DNA of 32,518 nucleotides from an uncultured Bacillota bacterium (GCA_947650875.1 CANSXE010000018.1:1-32518), one strand, 5' to 3'. Shown: positions 15,313 through 23,289, numbered from the stretch's first letter. The notes: generated by a model not told the origin, from the letters alone. Made by a program: numbers and translations.

Positions 15313-16593
15313 TTACCGCTGATATTCAAATTCCAGGTCGTACATGGAGACAATATCCCCGTCCTTAATCCCCATCTCCTCCAGCTTGTCGAACAGCCCG
15401 GACTGGCGCAGCTTCTGGTCGAACCAGTTCCGGGACTCGTAGTCGCCGAAGTTGACGTTGGCGATGAGCCGCTGGAGCCAGGGGGCGTCCACCACCCAGG
15501 TGCCGTCGAACTCCTGGATATCCACCGCCCCGTCGGTGTCCACCTCGGGGGGGCGCTCCACATAGGTGGGCTCATACACCGCCACGGGGGGCAGCTCCTG
15601 GAGCAGCTGGGCGGTGCGCAGCACCAGCTCCCGGGTCCCCTGATGGGCGGCGGCGGAGATGGTCACCAGCTCCAGCCCCAGCCCCTCCACATGGGCCCGC
15701 AGGGCGTCCAGCAGGGCGGGGTCGTCCATAATGTCCACCTTGTTGGCGGCCACAATCATCTTCCGCCCGGCCAGCTCGTGGGAATACTGCTTCAGCTCCT
15801 CATTGATGGCCTCGAAGTCGGCCACCGGGTCCCGCCCTTCAGAGCCGGACACGTCCACCACATGGATCAGCAGCCGGCACCGGTCGATGTGCCGCAAAAA
15901 GTCGTGACCCAGTCCGGCCCCCTCGGCCGCCCCCTCAATGATGCCGGGGATATCCGCCATGACGAAGGACACCCCCTCCTCCACATACACCACCCCCAGG
16001 TTGGGGAACAGGGTGGTAAAGTGGTAGTTGGCGATCTTGGGCTGGGCCCGGCTGACCACGCTGAGCAGGGTGGACTTGCCCACATTGGGAAAACCCACCA
16101 GACCCACGTCGGCCAGCAGCTTCAGCTCCAGAATAACGTCCCGGCTCTGGCCGGGCAGGCCGGCCTTGGCGAACCGGGGCACCTGACGGGTGGGTGTGGC
16201 GAAATGCTGGTTGCCCCAGCCCCCCCGGCCCCCCCGGCACAGGACGAACCGGTCGGTCTGGGACATATCCTGAATAATCTCCCGGGTCTCGGCGTCCCGG
16301 ATCACCGTCCCCCGGGGCACCCGGATAATGAGGTCCTCCCCGTCCCGGCCGGTGCACCGCTTGCCCGCGCCGTCGGCGCCGTTTCCGGCGGTGTACTTGC
16401 GCTTATAGCGGAAGTCCATCAGGGTGGACATGTGGTCGTTGACCTCCACCACAATGTCCCCGCCCCGGCCGCCGTCGCCCCCGTCGGGGCCTCCGTTGGC
16501 CACATATTTTTCCCGGTGGAAGGACACCACGCCGTTGCCCCCGTTGCCGGAGCGGACGGTGATCTTCGCCGTATCTACAAAGGGTGCTGCCAT
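15313..16593 (-). CDS. obgE: GTPase Obg (ribosome assembly / stringent response)
   Basis: This 426-residue essential GTPase acts in assembly of the large ribosomal subunit. It has the glycine-rich Obg fold (GNGGNGVVSFHREKY..., residues 1-157), the GTPase domain with P-loop GFPNVGKST (about 167-175), the DIPG switch and NKVD specificity motif, and a C-terminal OCT domain ending MYDLEFEYQR. The ATG at 16593 is 6 bases after AAGGAGGTG; the track start at 16602 is a GTG inside that ribosome binding site. The usual Firmicutes order rplU-prp-rpmA-obg is interrupted here by four small genes. Confidence 0.96.
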   Translation of the reverse strand: MAAPFVDTAKITVRSGNGGNGVVSFHREKYVANGGPDGGDGGRGGDIVVEVNDHMSTLMDFRYKRKYTAGNGADGAGKRCTGRDGEDLIIRVPRGTVIRDAETREIIQDMSQTDRFVLCRGGRGGWGNQHFATPTRQVPRFAKAGLPGQSRDVILELKLLADVGLVGFPNVGKSTLLSVVSRAQPKIANYHFTTLFPNLGVVYVEEGVSFVMADIPGIIEGAAEGAGLGHDFLRHIDRCRLLIHVVDVSGSEGRDPVADFEAINEELKQYSHELAGRKMIVAANKVDIMDDPALLDALRAHVEGLGLELVTISAAAHQGTRELVLRTAQLLQELPPVAVYEPTYVERPPEVDTDGAVDIQEFDGTWVVDAPWLQRLIANVNFGDYESRNWFDQKLRQSGLFDKLEEMGIKDGDIVSMYDLEFEYQR

Positions 16594-16646
16594 CTCGGGC
16601 ACCTCCTTCTACTCAAAAGCTGTCTTTTCCATTCCCGGACTGTCTA

Positions 16647-16958
16647 TCAGCCTGCGTCCTTTGATAAAAGCATCACATTCCACTGATACACGTCGCACCG
16701 GTAATAGCCTCTCTGTATAATCGGGTCGTCATTGGCGATTTTCTGTGCCTCGGCCAGGTCCTTCGCCTCAAAAAGCACCATAGCTCCATCCATGGTCCCC
16801 AGCTCCATATTGCCAAACACACCCGCCGCAAGGTAACGCTCCACCGCAATTTTTTGCAGATACTCCATGGAGTCCATGGCATCCTGCTCTGTCTCCTGTC
16901 TGTCTCCGATTTTGTAATCAATCCTGGCGTAAAGCACGCTGCCCTCTTTTAAATTCAT
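16647..16958 (-). CDS. YciI-like domain protein (copy 1, proximal to obg)
   Basis: This 103-residue protein matches the small alpha/beta YCII-related fold: an initial beta strand (VLYARIDYK), a long helix with HxAA-like function replaced by YLQKIAVERYLAAG, and the DLAEAQKIANDDPIIQRGYY segment that characterises the family (relatives act as possible small-molecule enzymes; biochemical role mostly unknown). The N-terminal histidine often seen in YciI is absent. It starts 14 bp after the stop of a second YciI-like gene, and the pair probably form an ancient tandem duplication or a heteromeric partner set. Confidence 0.7.
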   Translation of the reverse strand: MNLKEGSVLYARIDYKIGDRQETEQDAMDSMEYLQKIAVERYLAAGVFGNMELGTMDGAMVLFEAKDLAEAQKIANDDPIIQRGYYRCDVYQWNVMLLSKDAG

Positions 16959-16972
16959 AGCCGTCCCCTTTC

Positions 16973-17272
16973 TTATAGCAGATAGTTATTTTCCTGATTC
17001 GCGGGCTGGAGGGCCTTCAGCTTATAGGTGGCGAAGCCCTCCGCCACCAGCGGCTCCCGTTTGCACAGCTCCTCAGCCGCCTCGTAGCTCTCCGCCCGGA
17101 GAATATACATCCCCGCCACGCCGGGATACCCCTTGAACACCCCGGCCAGCTCGATGTGCCCGGCCTCGTCCAGGGCTCTCAGGTTGGCCACATGCCGCTC
17201 CACAGCGGCCTTGGTCAGCTTGTTGTAGGTCTTGGTCTTCTCAATGAACATCACATACAGCCATTGCTCCAT
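16973..17272 (-). CDS. YciI-like domain protein (copy 2)
   Basis: This 99-residue protein is a closer match to the YciI family, with an initial strand (WLYVMFIEK), a helix carrying His (AAVERHVANLRALDEAG), the strand-turn ELAGVFKGYPGVAGMYIL and EELCKREPLVAEGFATYKLKAL (the conserved DPFxxxG-like end). The ATG at 17272 follows GGAAAGGAG. It forms one unit with the neighbouring YciI-like gene, the PPC remnant and the flavodoxin gene. Function is unknown. Confidence 0.75.
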   Translation of the reverse strand: MEQWLYVMFIEKTKTYNKLTKAAVERHVANLRALDEAGHIELAGVFKGYPGVAGMYILRAESYEAAEELCKREPLVAEGFATYKLKALQPANQENNYLL

Positions 17273-17291
17273 AAATATTTCTCCTTTCCCT

Positions 17292-17405
17292 TCAGGCTTT
17301 AAACTCCAGCAGGTTCAGCCCCACCGTGTCGCTGAGCTTCCGGTCAATCTCCCCGCCAGGGTCCAGGCGCAGGGCATAGCCCTGGGGAAATTTTCTGTAT
17401 TCCAT
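17292..17405 (-). pseudogene. 37-codon remnant of a PPC/DUF296 DNA-binding protein gene with an internal deletion
   Basis: This short ORF is not in the supplied track. It begins at an ATG 6 bases after GAGGTG and encodes MEYRKFPQGYALRLDPGGEI followed almost directly by TVGLNLLEFKA and a stop. The first ~20 residues match the characteristic start of PPC-domain (DUF296) proteins, which are normally about 135-140 residues. The last residues resemble the end of that family. The core of the domain, including its metal-binding histidines, is missing, so I read it as an in-frame internal deletion. An independent micro-protein is the alternative. Confidence 0.5.
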
Positions 17406-17415
17406 ATTCAGCACC

Positions 17416-17865
17416 TCAATTCTCTGCCGTTTTCATCAGCCCGTCCAAAAACCGGCAGGCGTTTTTCAGGTCGGTCTCGTCCGGGTGGCCCTTGCAGATG
17501 CCGCCCACCAGCTTAAAGGGTCCGAAGGTGTCGTAGCCCTTGCAGCCGAAGCTGCCCACAATTTGGGCGTCCCTCTCCCGGACCGCCTCCTCGATGGCCT
17601 TTGTCCCGTTGCTGCCCCCGTAGGTGGCCAGAAAAAACACCTTTTTCCCCTGGGGCAGGTTGTTTTTGGCGAACTCCACCACGCTCCGGTGGAATTTCCC
17701 GAAGTAAATGCCCGAAGCGAAGCCGATCAGGTCATAGCCGCTCAGGTCGGCGCTTTTCACCTCCAGGGCGTCCATGAGGGTAACGTCCCGCCCCTGGGCG
17801 ACGGTCTCCGCCAACTTCCTGGTGTTGCCGTGGTGGGCGGAGTAGTAAACGATGGCAGTTTTCAT
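17416..17865 (-). CDS. Flavodoxin-family protein
   Basis: This 149-residue protein has the flavodoxin fold. The FMN-phosphate loop appears as YSAHHGNTRKLAE (residues 8-20, a variant of the TGNT motif), with GFASGIYFGKFH and FFLATYGGSNG forming later flavin-contacting loops and CKGYDTFGPF near the end. It probably carries electrons with FMN. I chose the ATG at 17865 because the track start at 17901 lies inside the rpmA terminator. A weak GGGGGA ribosome binding site precedes it. It heads the small cassette between rpmA and obg. Confidence 0.8.
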   Translation of the reverse strand: MKTAIVYYSAHHGNTRKLAETVAQGRDVTLMDALEVKSADLSGYDLIGFASGIYFGKFHRSVVEFAKNNLPQGKKVFFLATYGGSNGTKAIEEAVRERDAQIVGSFGCKGYDTFGPFKLVGGICKGHPDETDLKNACRFLDGLMKTAEN

Positions 17866-17888
17866 AGTGCAGAATCCCCCATTTTGAA

Positions 17889-17924
17889 GAAAAAGCCGCA
17901 AACGAAAACCCGTTTGCGGCTTTT
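17889..17924 (-). terminator. Terminator after rpmA
   Basis: On the minus strand AAAGCCGCAAACG and CGTTTGCGGCTTT form a 13-bp stem with a GGTTTT loop and a CTTTTTC tail. It lies directly after rpmA, so the rplU-prp-rpmA transcript should mostly end here rather than continue to obg. Confidence 0.85.
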
Positions 17925-17933
17925 GGACGAATG

Positions 17934-18224
17934 TTACTCCGCGGCGGCCTCTTCCACGATGGAGACCTGCTTGCGGTCCTTGCCCAGGCGCTCGAACTTC
18001 ACGCGGCCGGTCTTCATGGCGAACAGGGTGTCGTCGCTGCCCTTGCCCACGTTGACGCCGGGATGAATGTGGGTGCCCCGCTGGCGGACCAGGATGTTTC
18101 CGGCCAGCACAAACTGACCGTCGCCCCGCTTCACGCCCAGCCGCTTGGCCTTGGAATCACGGCCGTTGCGGGTGGAGCCCACGCCCTTTTTATGGGCGAA
18201 AAACTGTAAACCGATATTCAGCAT
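17934..18224 (-). CDS. rpmA: 50S ribosomal protein L27 (with cleavable N-terminal extension)
   Basis: This 96-residue protein reaches the peptidyl-transferase centre of the ribosome. Its body ([21 protein letters not shown]...) is standard L27. It begins with MLNIGLQFF before the AHKKG sequence; in Firmicutes such an extension is removed by the protease Prp between Phe and Ala, and the prp gene is directly upstream. The C-terminal tail is short and acidic (EEAAAE). The spacing of 3 bp to prp and the order rplU-prp-rpmA are conserved across the phylum. Confidence 0.97.
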   Translation of the reverse strand: MLNIGLQFFAHKKGVGSTRNGRDSKAKRLGVKRGDGQFVLAGNILVRQRGTHIHPGVNVGKGSDDTLFAMKTGRVKFERLGKDRKQVSIVEEAAAE

Positions 18225-18227
18225 CTC

Positions 18228-18557
18228 TTACACCTCCAAGACGGTAATATTTTCAGGATACTCCTCCGCCAGCTGAACGCAGTGGACCAGCAGCGCGGCC
18301 AGAAGGGTCTGGCAGGTCTTCTCGCTGGTCTGGCTCAGTCCGTTGGGGAGCTTGAGAGAGATGGACGCGTCCCTGTCCCGCACCTTCACCGCGGCCTCCA
18401 GCCCCAGCACGTCGTTCACGGCGCACTCGATAAGGCGGATGGCGCTGGTCAGGGCGGCGCAGACGATGTCCTCCCCCTGGGGGGCGTAGCCGCTGTGGCC
18501 CTTCATCTCCAGGCCGGTGAGGCGGCTGCCCTCAGAATAAAAGGTTACGGTGGTCAT
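18228..18557 (-). CDS. prp: Ribosomal-processing cysteine protease Prp
   Basis: This 109-residue protein belongs to the Prp (formerly DUF464/YsxB) family of cysteine proteases that cut the N-terminal extension from L27. The catalytic histidine lies in MKGHSGYAPQGED and the cysteine in IVCAALTSAI, the two conserved blocks of the family. It starts on the last base of the rplU stop (TGATG) and ends 3 bp before rpmA, so the three genes are translationally coupled. Confidence 0.94.
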   Translation of the reverse strand: MTTVTFYSEGSRLTGLEMKGHSGYAPQGEDIVCAALTSAIRLIECAVNDVLGLEAAVKVRDRDASISLKLPNGLSQTSEKTCQTLLAALLVHCVQLAEEYPENITVLEV

Positions 18558-18868
18558 CAGGCCTTGATGGCGCCGATCTCCACCTTGGTGTAGGGCTGAC
18601 GGTGGCCCTGGCGCTTACGGTAGCCCTTCTTGGGGGTGTACTTGAAGATGCGGATCTTCTTGCCCTTGCCGTTCTTGACCACGGTGGCGGCCACAGAAGC
18701 GCCCTCCACGGTGGGAGCGCCGAAGGTGGCCTTGTCGCCGTCCAGAACTGCCAGCACCTGGTCGAAGGTGATGGACTGGCCGGCCTCGGCCTCCAGCTTC
18801 TCGATGAACAGGGTGTCGCCCTGAGCCACCTTATACTGCTTGCCGCCGGTTACAATGATTGCCTGCAT
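18557..18868 (-). CDS. rplU: 50S ribosomal protein L21
   Basis: This 103-residue protein is a standard L21 that binds 23S rRNA. It shows the usual start ([18 protein letters not shown]) and the C-terminal RNA-binding stretch [19 protein letters not shown]. The ATG at 18868 is 9 bases after AAGGAG; the track start at 18877 is a TTG without a suitable site. It is the first gene of the operon and is preceded by a strong promoter and a leader that probably folds as an L21 autoregulatory element. Confidence 0.97.
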   Translation of the reverse strand: MQAIIVTGGKQYKVAQGDTLFIEKLEAEAGQSITFDQVLAVLDGDKATFGAPTVEGASVAATVVKNGKGKKIRIFKYTPKKGYRKRQGHRQPYTKVEIGAIKA

Positions 18869-18943
18869 AGTATTCAACTCCTTTATTACGGGCTCGCTCT
18901 TGCAGGCGGGGCTCTCCCTCTTGACAGCCTGTCTCGATGCGGC
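18869..18943 (-). ncRNA. Probable L21 leader (cis-regulatory RNA) upstream of rplU
   Basis: About 75 bases of structured, GC-rich leader lie between the promoter and the rplU start. They hold the segments GAGACAGGCTGTC and GAGAGCCCCGCCTGCAAGAG and end GAGCGAGCCCGTAA before the AAGGAG site. Many Firmicutes carry a conserved L21 leader RNA at this position that is thought to control the operon by L21 binding. The call rests on position and general look, not on a covariance search. Confidence 0.5.
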
Positions 18944-18949
18944 TTTAAT

Positions 18950-18978
18950 ATTTTACCAATGGGACAGGCAGTTGTCAA
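18950..18978 (-). promoter_or_regulatory. Strong sigma-A promoter of the rplU operon
   Basis: On the minus strand the -35 box TTGACA (18973-18978) is a perfect match and the -10 box TAAAAT (18950-18955) is one base off consensus, with 17 bp between them. This fits high, growth-rate-linked expression of ribosomal protein genes. Confidence 0.85.
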
Positions 18979-19036
18979 GGGGTTTTCGATATTTTTCTGT
19001 AAGGGCGCACAATTCTCTCCCACAAACGAGAATCAC

Positions 19037-19065
19037 TTGCATTAGTTGAAATTATGTGCTACAAT
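19037..19065 (+). promoter_or_regulatory. Probable sigma-A promoter for the 121-residue unknown gene
   Basis: TTGCAT (19037-19042) and TACAAT (19060-19065) are separated by 17 bp. The ATG at 19054 in the ORF track lies inside this promoter, which supports the downstream start at 19090. Confidence 0.7.
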
Positions 19066-19089
19066 GATGCAGAGAAAGGCGGTGTTCAT

Positions 19090-19455
19090 ATGAAATTCAA
19101 GCCGGAGCTAACCGGCGCTGTCCTGCCCGCAGAGGTACTGGAGCAGGACTACGCTCAGGCCCGCAGCATGGGCAAGGTGTATCTGGGGGAGGTCTGCCTG
19201 TACCTTCGCAAATTTTCCGGCGTCTCCTACCTGCCATACAGCCAGATTACCCGGGCCTGGCTGCGTCAGGAGGAGGTCAAGGCCCGGATGTGCTGCGCCA
19301 CCGCCAACTTCGACCAGTTTTATGTGGTGTTAGCCTGCGCCGACGGCCAGGAGCGCCGCGGCCAGGTGCTAGACAAGCCCACCGGCCAGCAGTGCCTGGA
19401 CCACATCGCCGCCCGGAACCCAAAGGCAGCTATCGGTTATGTGAAACCGGTCTAA
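19090..19455 (+). CDS. Hypothetical protein, 121 residues
   Basis: I do not recognise a named family. The protein is soluble and alternates strands and short helices (VYLGEVCLYLRKFSGVSYLP, YSQITRAWLRQEEVKARMCC, FDQFYVVLACADGQERRGQVL), a pattern that recalls small PH-like folds, but this is only an impression. It contains a CC pair and several aromatic residues. The start at 19090 follows AAAGGCGGTG. It has its own promoter and ends at a hairpin shared with the spoIVB remnant. Confidence 0.75.
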   Translation: MKFKPELTGAVLPAEVLEQDYAQARSMGKVYLGEVCLYLRKFSGVSYLPYSQITRAWLRQEEVKARMCCATANFDQFYVVLACADGQERRGQVLDKPTGQQCLDHIAARNPKAAIGYVKPV

Positions 19456-19504
19456 TCTCCCCGTATCGCCGCAGTCTTTTATCAAACCGCCCCCTTTACA
19501 ATCC

Positions 19505-19541
19505 CTGCGGGCTCAGACTGACTGTCTGAGCCCGCAGCTTT
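19505..19541. terminator. Terminator between the 121-residue gene and the original end of spoIVB
   Basis: CTGCGGGCTCAGAC and GTCTGAGCCCGCAG form a perfect 14-bp stem with a TGACT loop, followed by CTTTTC on the plus strand. It was probably the native spoIVB terminator and now also ends read-through from the island. Its sequence is similar to the terminator at 28848-28882. Confidence 0.75.
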
Positions 19542-19546
19542 TCATG

Positions 19547-19705
19547 TTACTGCTCCAGCTGATGTTCGCCCACCGCCTGCTTCAGCATGTTCTCCGCCAA
19601 AATGCCGTAACCTCTGGTGGGGTCGTTAACCAAAACGTGGGTCACAGCCCCCACCAGTCTCCCGTTCTGGAGGATGGGCGAGCCGCTCACAAGTGATGTC
19701 AACAT
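19547..19705 (-). pseudogene. Displaced original 3' end of spoIVB, fused to 6 island codons
   Basis: Bases 19547-19689 encode [18 protein letters not shown]... to [10 protein letters not shown] and a stop. This is the C-terminal part of SpoIVB starting at the catalytic serine codon, and it is nearly identical to the end of the complete gene at 28902. Upstream the sequence switches to island DNA, which adds an ATG at 19705 (MLTSLV), giving a 52-codon chimeric ORF. No ribosome binding site is visible before that ATG. I interpret it as the piece of spoIVB cut off by integration of the island; stray translation is possible because the island operon reads toward it. Confidence 0.85.
19569..19689. 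repeat. Left 121-bp direct repeat (att-like junction, native spoIVB 3' end)
   Basis: This block matches 28912-29032 at a constant offset of 9343 bp with three differences (19628, 19658, 19660). The 29 bp nearest the island (19661-19689) are identical in both copies. All differences lie on the gene-end side, as expected if crossover took place within the 29-bp part that encodes the SpoIVB catalytic serine motif. Confidence 0.9.
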
Positions 19706-19760
19706 GGGGCAACAATTCTTAACAAAATCTTATCTCTATCTCCTGGCATCCACAGCCGGA

Positions 19761-22004
19761 TTATGAACAAAATGTGAATGTAGCATCACCGGTTTTATGC
19801 CACTTAACTTCGCCTGCCGACACATTTGCAGCTCTACAAAGGTTCTTCATACGTGTACACTTGCTTGGTGTATTTGCATGCGTTTCTATGTAGTACAATT
19901 TCCCTCTTACTGTTACTGTAAAGGTTCCGGTTCCCTGAGAGAATCCATCATCACTTGGATGTAGCCAGCCTCTGCACTTATCTAAAATTGTCTTTTCCAG
20001 TTCAGGATAATGATTCATAACATAGGACGCAATTGTAACAAGTGCCTTGGCATCTGTTTCGACATTCACCCGACTTCCAGCCAACACAACATAATTGGCT
20101 GAAGGATCATTGAAATCAAATTTTACCTGATGAAGTTCCATTTTCGATATCAGCTGTTTAATCTGCTCATGAATTTTCCCCTCAAGCTGCGGACTCGCTT
20201 CAGGGGTAAAATAAGCTTTTATTGCAGTAATTATATTACTATAAAGCTCCTCTCCTTTAAAAAGGTTAGAATTAATTTCTTTTTCCGCTGCTGTCTCCTT
20301 CGCAACCGTAACCACCAGTTCAGCAAAGTCTCCCATCAATTCTGTAAGATTTGCCGGGATATTAGCAGAGAAGCCGGAATAGTCCGGTAAGTACTTATTG
20401 TTGACCAAGGTGGTTTGAAAACCATTATATATTTGTGTAACAACCGCAGTAAAATACCATTTCCCATTTTTGATGGTATTTAAAATCTCTCGGTCATCAC
20501 TGCTGAATTTTCGCATTGCATCTTCATAAGCTGTCGCAAGCCGGTGAGCAAACCAGATCGCGCGATAATCACGGTTTATAATCGCATTCATATCTTCGCT
20601 TTCTTTCTCCTCCACCCAGTCGCTGGAAAACAATTCTTGGTAAGAAAAAACAACATTTCCATCCTCGTCACTTCTGGTTTCCAACAGTTTGTTGCGGCTG
20701 CTACTTCTAGCAACACCCGGTCGGTTGGCACAAGCCAATCTAGCCCGGGCAAAGGGAGTCAATTCCATACTTTTGTAGAAATTAGCCATCTCCCCCTGAC
20801 GGACCAGCATAAACGGAGGGTCCTGCGAATTGCGCAGACAGTCTATAAGTTTCTGCACAGTTGGAGCAGTAAAAGCAATGTCATCAGTTCGAATAGGTTT
20901 TTGCCGGTTCAAGGCTACGCTAATGTCTCTGGCCAATTGCTCTGCTCGCTCTACATCTTCGGATGTTATATTGATAACACGCACCAATACCCGCGCCAAT
21001 GTTTTCGCACGTTTCAACTCATCTTCGTAGTGGCTCTTTTCAGGCGGTTTGCAATGATCTATTTGGTATTCCAGCCCAAAAAAATATCGAGCTGCGGTTG
21101 TAATAGTCTGCGCCCCGTTAACAACAGAGAAATCCGGTTGCATGATAGGATCGATTTTTCCCAGAAAAACTGACTTTGCTCCTCGGACAGATGTGGGTGA
21201 GTTTCGAATCAAAATCGTCACCCCATTATTTTTAAACCAGAAGTGTTGAGGTTCTTTCTGCAATGTTTGTCGAATGGATTGTTCCACTCCCAAGGTTTCA
21301 CGAATCCCAAAGCGGACATTATTTTGGAACAGCATATCCCCAATTAGGTTATATCGCTGCACTAATTGAAATAGATCTACGGTAAACACCTGAGCCTGAA
21401 TCTCATCTCTCGCTTTAAAGGTTGTGTCTCTAGTAATATTTCGGTCAAGTGGTGGTTCCTGAAACATATCCAGGCAATGGAGATCCGTCAGCCAAATATC
21501 CCGCTTTGAATGCTCGTGAATTAACACAAAATTACTGAATAAGGTAAATTTTCGATTCTTTAAATTCGGATTTTCAGGTCCTCTTTTGCTGGCCTCAATT
21601 TTGATCTGTTTCTTCATCATTTTTAGCGCGTTTGCACTGTATAGATTTTCCAGTTCAATTCGTTTTTTCATATCATGAACAAAGAAAATTAACTGAACAC
21701 TTTTAGTAGACGGTTCTAAGAAAACTTGAACCGCTTCATTCAGAAGCTTTTCCTGCAAGATAGCAATATCATCCTTCATTGATACAAAAATCAGTTTGTT
21801 TTCATCATCCTCCTGTGTAATTCCCAACACGTTTGAACCAATAATGTATTCTTGGTTATTGTCAGTCAACAAGTTCAGATTGCGCAGATTTTGGGTGTCC
21901 TTATCCCAGTCGGTCCCGCTGTCAATACCTTGGTTCTCTAAAATCATGCGAATAGAGGAAATAATTTGATTCCGTCTATTTATATTCTCTCTTATGCGGC
22001 CCAT
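19761..22004 (-). CDS. AIPR-domain protein (abortive-infection phage-resistance family)
   Basis: This 747-residue protein carries the AIPR domain, named from lactococcal abortive-infection proteins and also found in the MZA defence system. Recognisable motifs are FGIRETLG (about 232-239), FWFKNNGVTIL (about 255-265) and SVVNGAQTITTAARYF (about 293-308). The N-terminal ~200 residues (Asp/Glu and Lys rich, SMKDDIAILQEKLLNEAV) look like a separate nuclease-like or partner-binding region, but I see no certain catalytic motif. The C-terminal third is helical. It is the last and largest gene but one of the island operon, 42 bp after the FRG gene. By context it may be an effector or a nucleic-acid-binding component; its enzymatic activity is unknown. 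Confidence 0.85.
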   Translation of the reverse strand: MGRIRENINRRNQIISSIRMILENQGIDSGTDWDKDTQNLRNLNLLTDNNQEYIIGSNVLGITQEDDENKLIFVSMKDDIAILQEKLLNEAVQVFLEPSTKSVQLIFFVHDMKKRIELENLYSANALKMMKKQIKIEASKRGPENPNLKNRKFTLFSNFVLIHEHSKRDIWLTDLHCLDMFQEPPLDRNITRDTTFKARDEIQAQVFTVDLFQLVQRYNLIGDMLFQNNVRFGIRETLGVEQSIRQTLQKEPQHFWFKNNGVTILIRNSPTSVRGAKSVFLGKIDPIMQPDFSVVNGAQTITTAARYFFGLEYQIDHCKPPEKSHYEDELKRAKTLARVLVRVINITSEDVERAEQLARDISVALNRQKPIRTDDIAFTAPTVQKLIDCLRNSQDPPFMLVRQGEMANFYKSMELTPFARARLACANRPGVARSSSRNKLLETRSDEDGNVVFSYQELFSSDWVEEKESEDMNAIINRDYRAIWFAHRLATAYEDAMRKFSSDDREILNTIKNGKWYFTAVVTQIYNGFQTTLVNNKYLPDYSGFSANIPANLTELMGDFAELVVTVAKETAAEKEINSNLFKGEELYSNIITAIKAYFTPEASPQLEGKIHEQIKQLISKMELHQVKFDFNDPSANYVVLAGSRVNVETDAKALVTIASYVMNHYPELEKTILDKCRGWLHPSDDGFSQGTGTFTVTVRGKLYYIETHANTPSKCTRMKNLCRAANVSAGEVKWHKTGDATFTFCS

Positions 22005-22046
22005 AGCGTTTTCCTTTCTCTGTCTATATCAAAAAGAGATTTGTTC

Positions 22047-23204
22047 TTAATCAGCAATGTTGGGGGCAACCTCAATTTTCAATTCATCGATGATAAATTC
22101 ACCCAACCCGTATTGATTTGCACATTGGTAGAAATCATCCAGTTGAGCATTATATTGAAGAATGATATCATTGATTTGTATTTTATCAATTTCTTTTGAA
22201 TACCGGTCGGAATTCCTCTCCAACTGCAAAAGGCCCTCTTGATAACTCTTAATTACCCGCTCAATATGCCTCAAAACCATTGGCATCTTCTCAGGGCAGT
22301 CTTCTTGCACCGAAATGGCATAGTCTAAATAATAGTCCAGTTCATCTTCCAACCGTCCCATGGTATAATGAAGCTCATTTGCAAATGTAAAGTCTTGTGC
22401 ATTCAGATAGTGGCTTTTTTGGATCAGTTCTTGAACAGAATTGTTTATTTCCGGATAGATACTCCCGGTGTGTATTCCGAACATTTGCTTGAGTTGTTTC
22501 CGAATTACAGGCTTCGCGTTTTTTGGAATACGGATTCCATAAAACATTCCGGATGGCAGTTCCTCCATCTCATCTCCCTGAAACATGATAAACGCGCCCT
22601 GCTGTGCAATGATCCGCCGATTGCTCTTTGCGTGATCCAATAATTTATGGTTTTTTTGAAACAGTGGCTCCTGAATCCAACTAGGCTCACGATTGACAAT
22701 GGCATCATAATTCTCAATAATATTAGGGGAACTAGGACTAAATACCTCATTTGCAAAGAATACAAATACCATACCGTCCCGATCGTCATATTCTTCCTCT
22801 TCACGGTGATAAAACGGTGTCACCGCAAAATAAAGAGCAATCAAACAGTTATAGGATACATCTAACAACCGGCTGGGAAATTCTCCGTGTTGTGCGTCAA
22901 TAGCGTTATCAAGGTAGCAACGCTCACCTGTAAATTTATTCTGCCGCATAGAACCAAACAAATTCTTTTCAAAAAACTTGTTTTTAGCCAATATGTCGGA
23001 TCGAAACAAAAACGGTTTGCATGGTGTCGGGTAAATATCCGGCTCACCCCTAAAAACACAGATATACTTTTCAGAGTCTCTCGTTTTGATATAACTATTC
23101 ACTTGTTTGATAAAGGTTGGGATATCTTTTATCCTTCTGTCATCATCTGTAATTTTCTTCAGATAAGGATCCTTTGGCAGTGCGTTGACATCAGCCGGGT
23201 TCAT
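22047..23204 (-). CDS. FRG-domain protein
   Basis: This 385-residue protein contains an FRG domain, named for a conserved Phe-Arg-Gly. That motif appears as YICVFRGEPDIYP, followed by the family's second block AQHGEFPSRLLDVSYNCLI and ALYFAV. FRG domains are common in phage-defence and toxin loci; their biochemical role is not established to my knowledge. The C-terminal third is helical and acidic. The ATG at 23204 is 9 bases after GGGAGGT; the track start at 23240 lacks a ribosome binding site. It lies between the methyltransferase and AIPR genes in the operon. Confidence 0.85.
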   Translation of the reverse strand: MNPADVNALPKDPYLKKITDDDRRIKDIPTFIKQVNSYIKTRDSEKYICVFRGEPDIYPTPCKPFLFRSDILAKNKFFEKNLFGSMRQNKFTGERCYLDNAIDAQHGEFPSRLLDVSYNCLIALYFAVTPFYHREEEEYDDRDGMVFVFFANEVFSPSSPNIIENYDAIVNREPSWIQEPLFQKNHKLLDHAKSNRRIIAQQGAFIMFQGDEMEELPSGMFYGIRIPKNAKPVIRKQLKQMFGIHTGSIYPEINNSVQELIQKSHYLNAQDFTFANELHYTMGRLEDELDYYLDYAISVQEDCPEKMPMVLRHIERVIKSYQEGLLQLERNSDRYSKEIDKIQINDIILQYNAQLDDFYQCANQYGLGEFIIDELKIEVAPNIAD

Positions 23205-23289
23205 CAGTGGCGTACCTCCCGTTCTTTTCTTGGATTTCATTATTATGCCAAATAAAGCGCCGACTCATTCAAATCACTCTAAAATACTT

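Noticed and set aside
15310-16686. 458-residue ORF antisense to obg
   Set aside because: Obg motifs on the minus strand are unambiguous, so this is a shadow.
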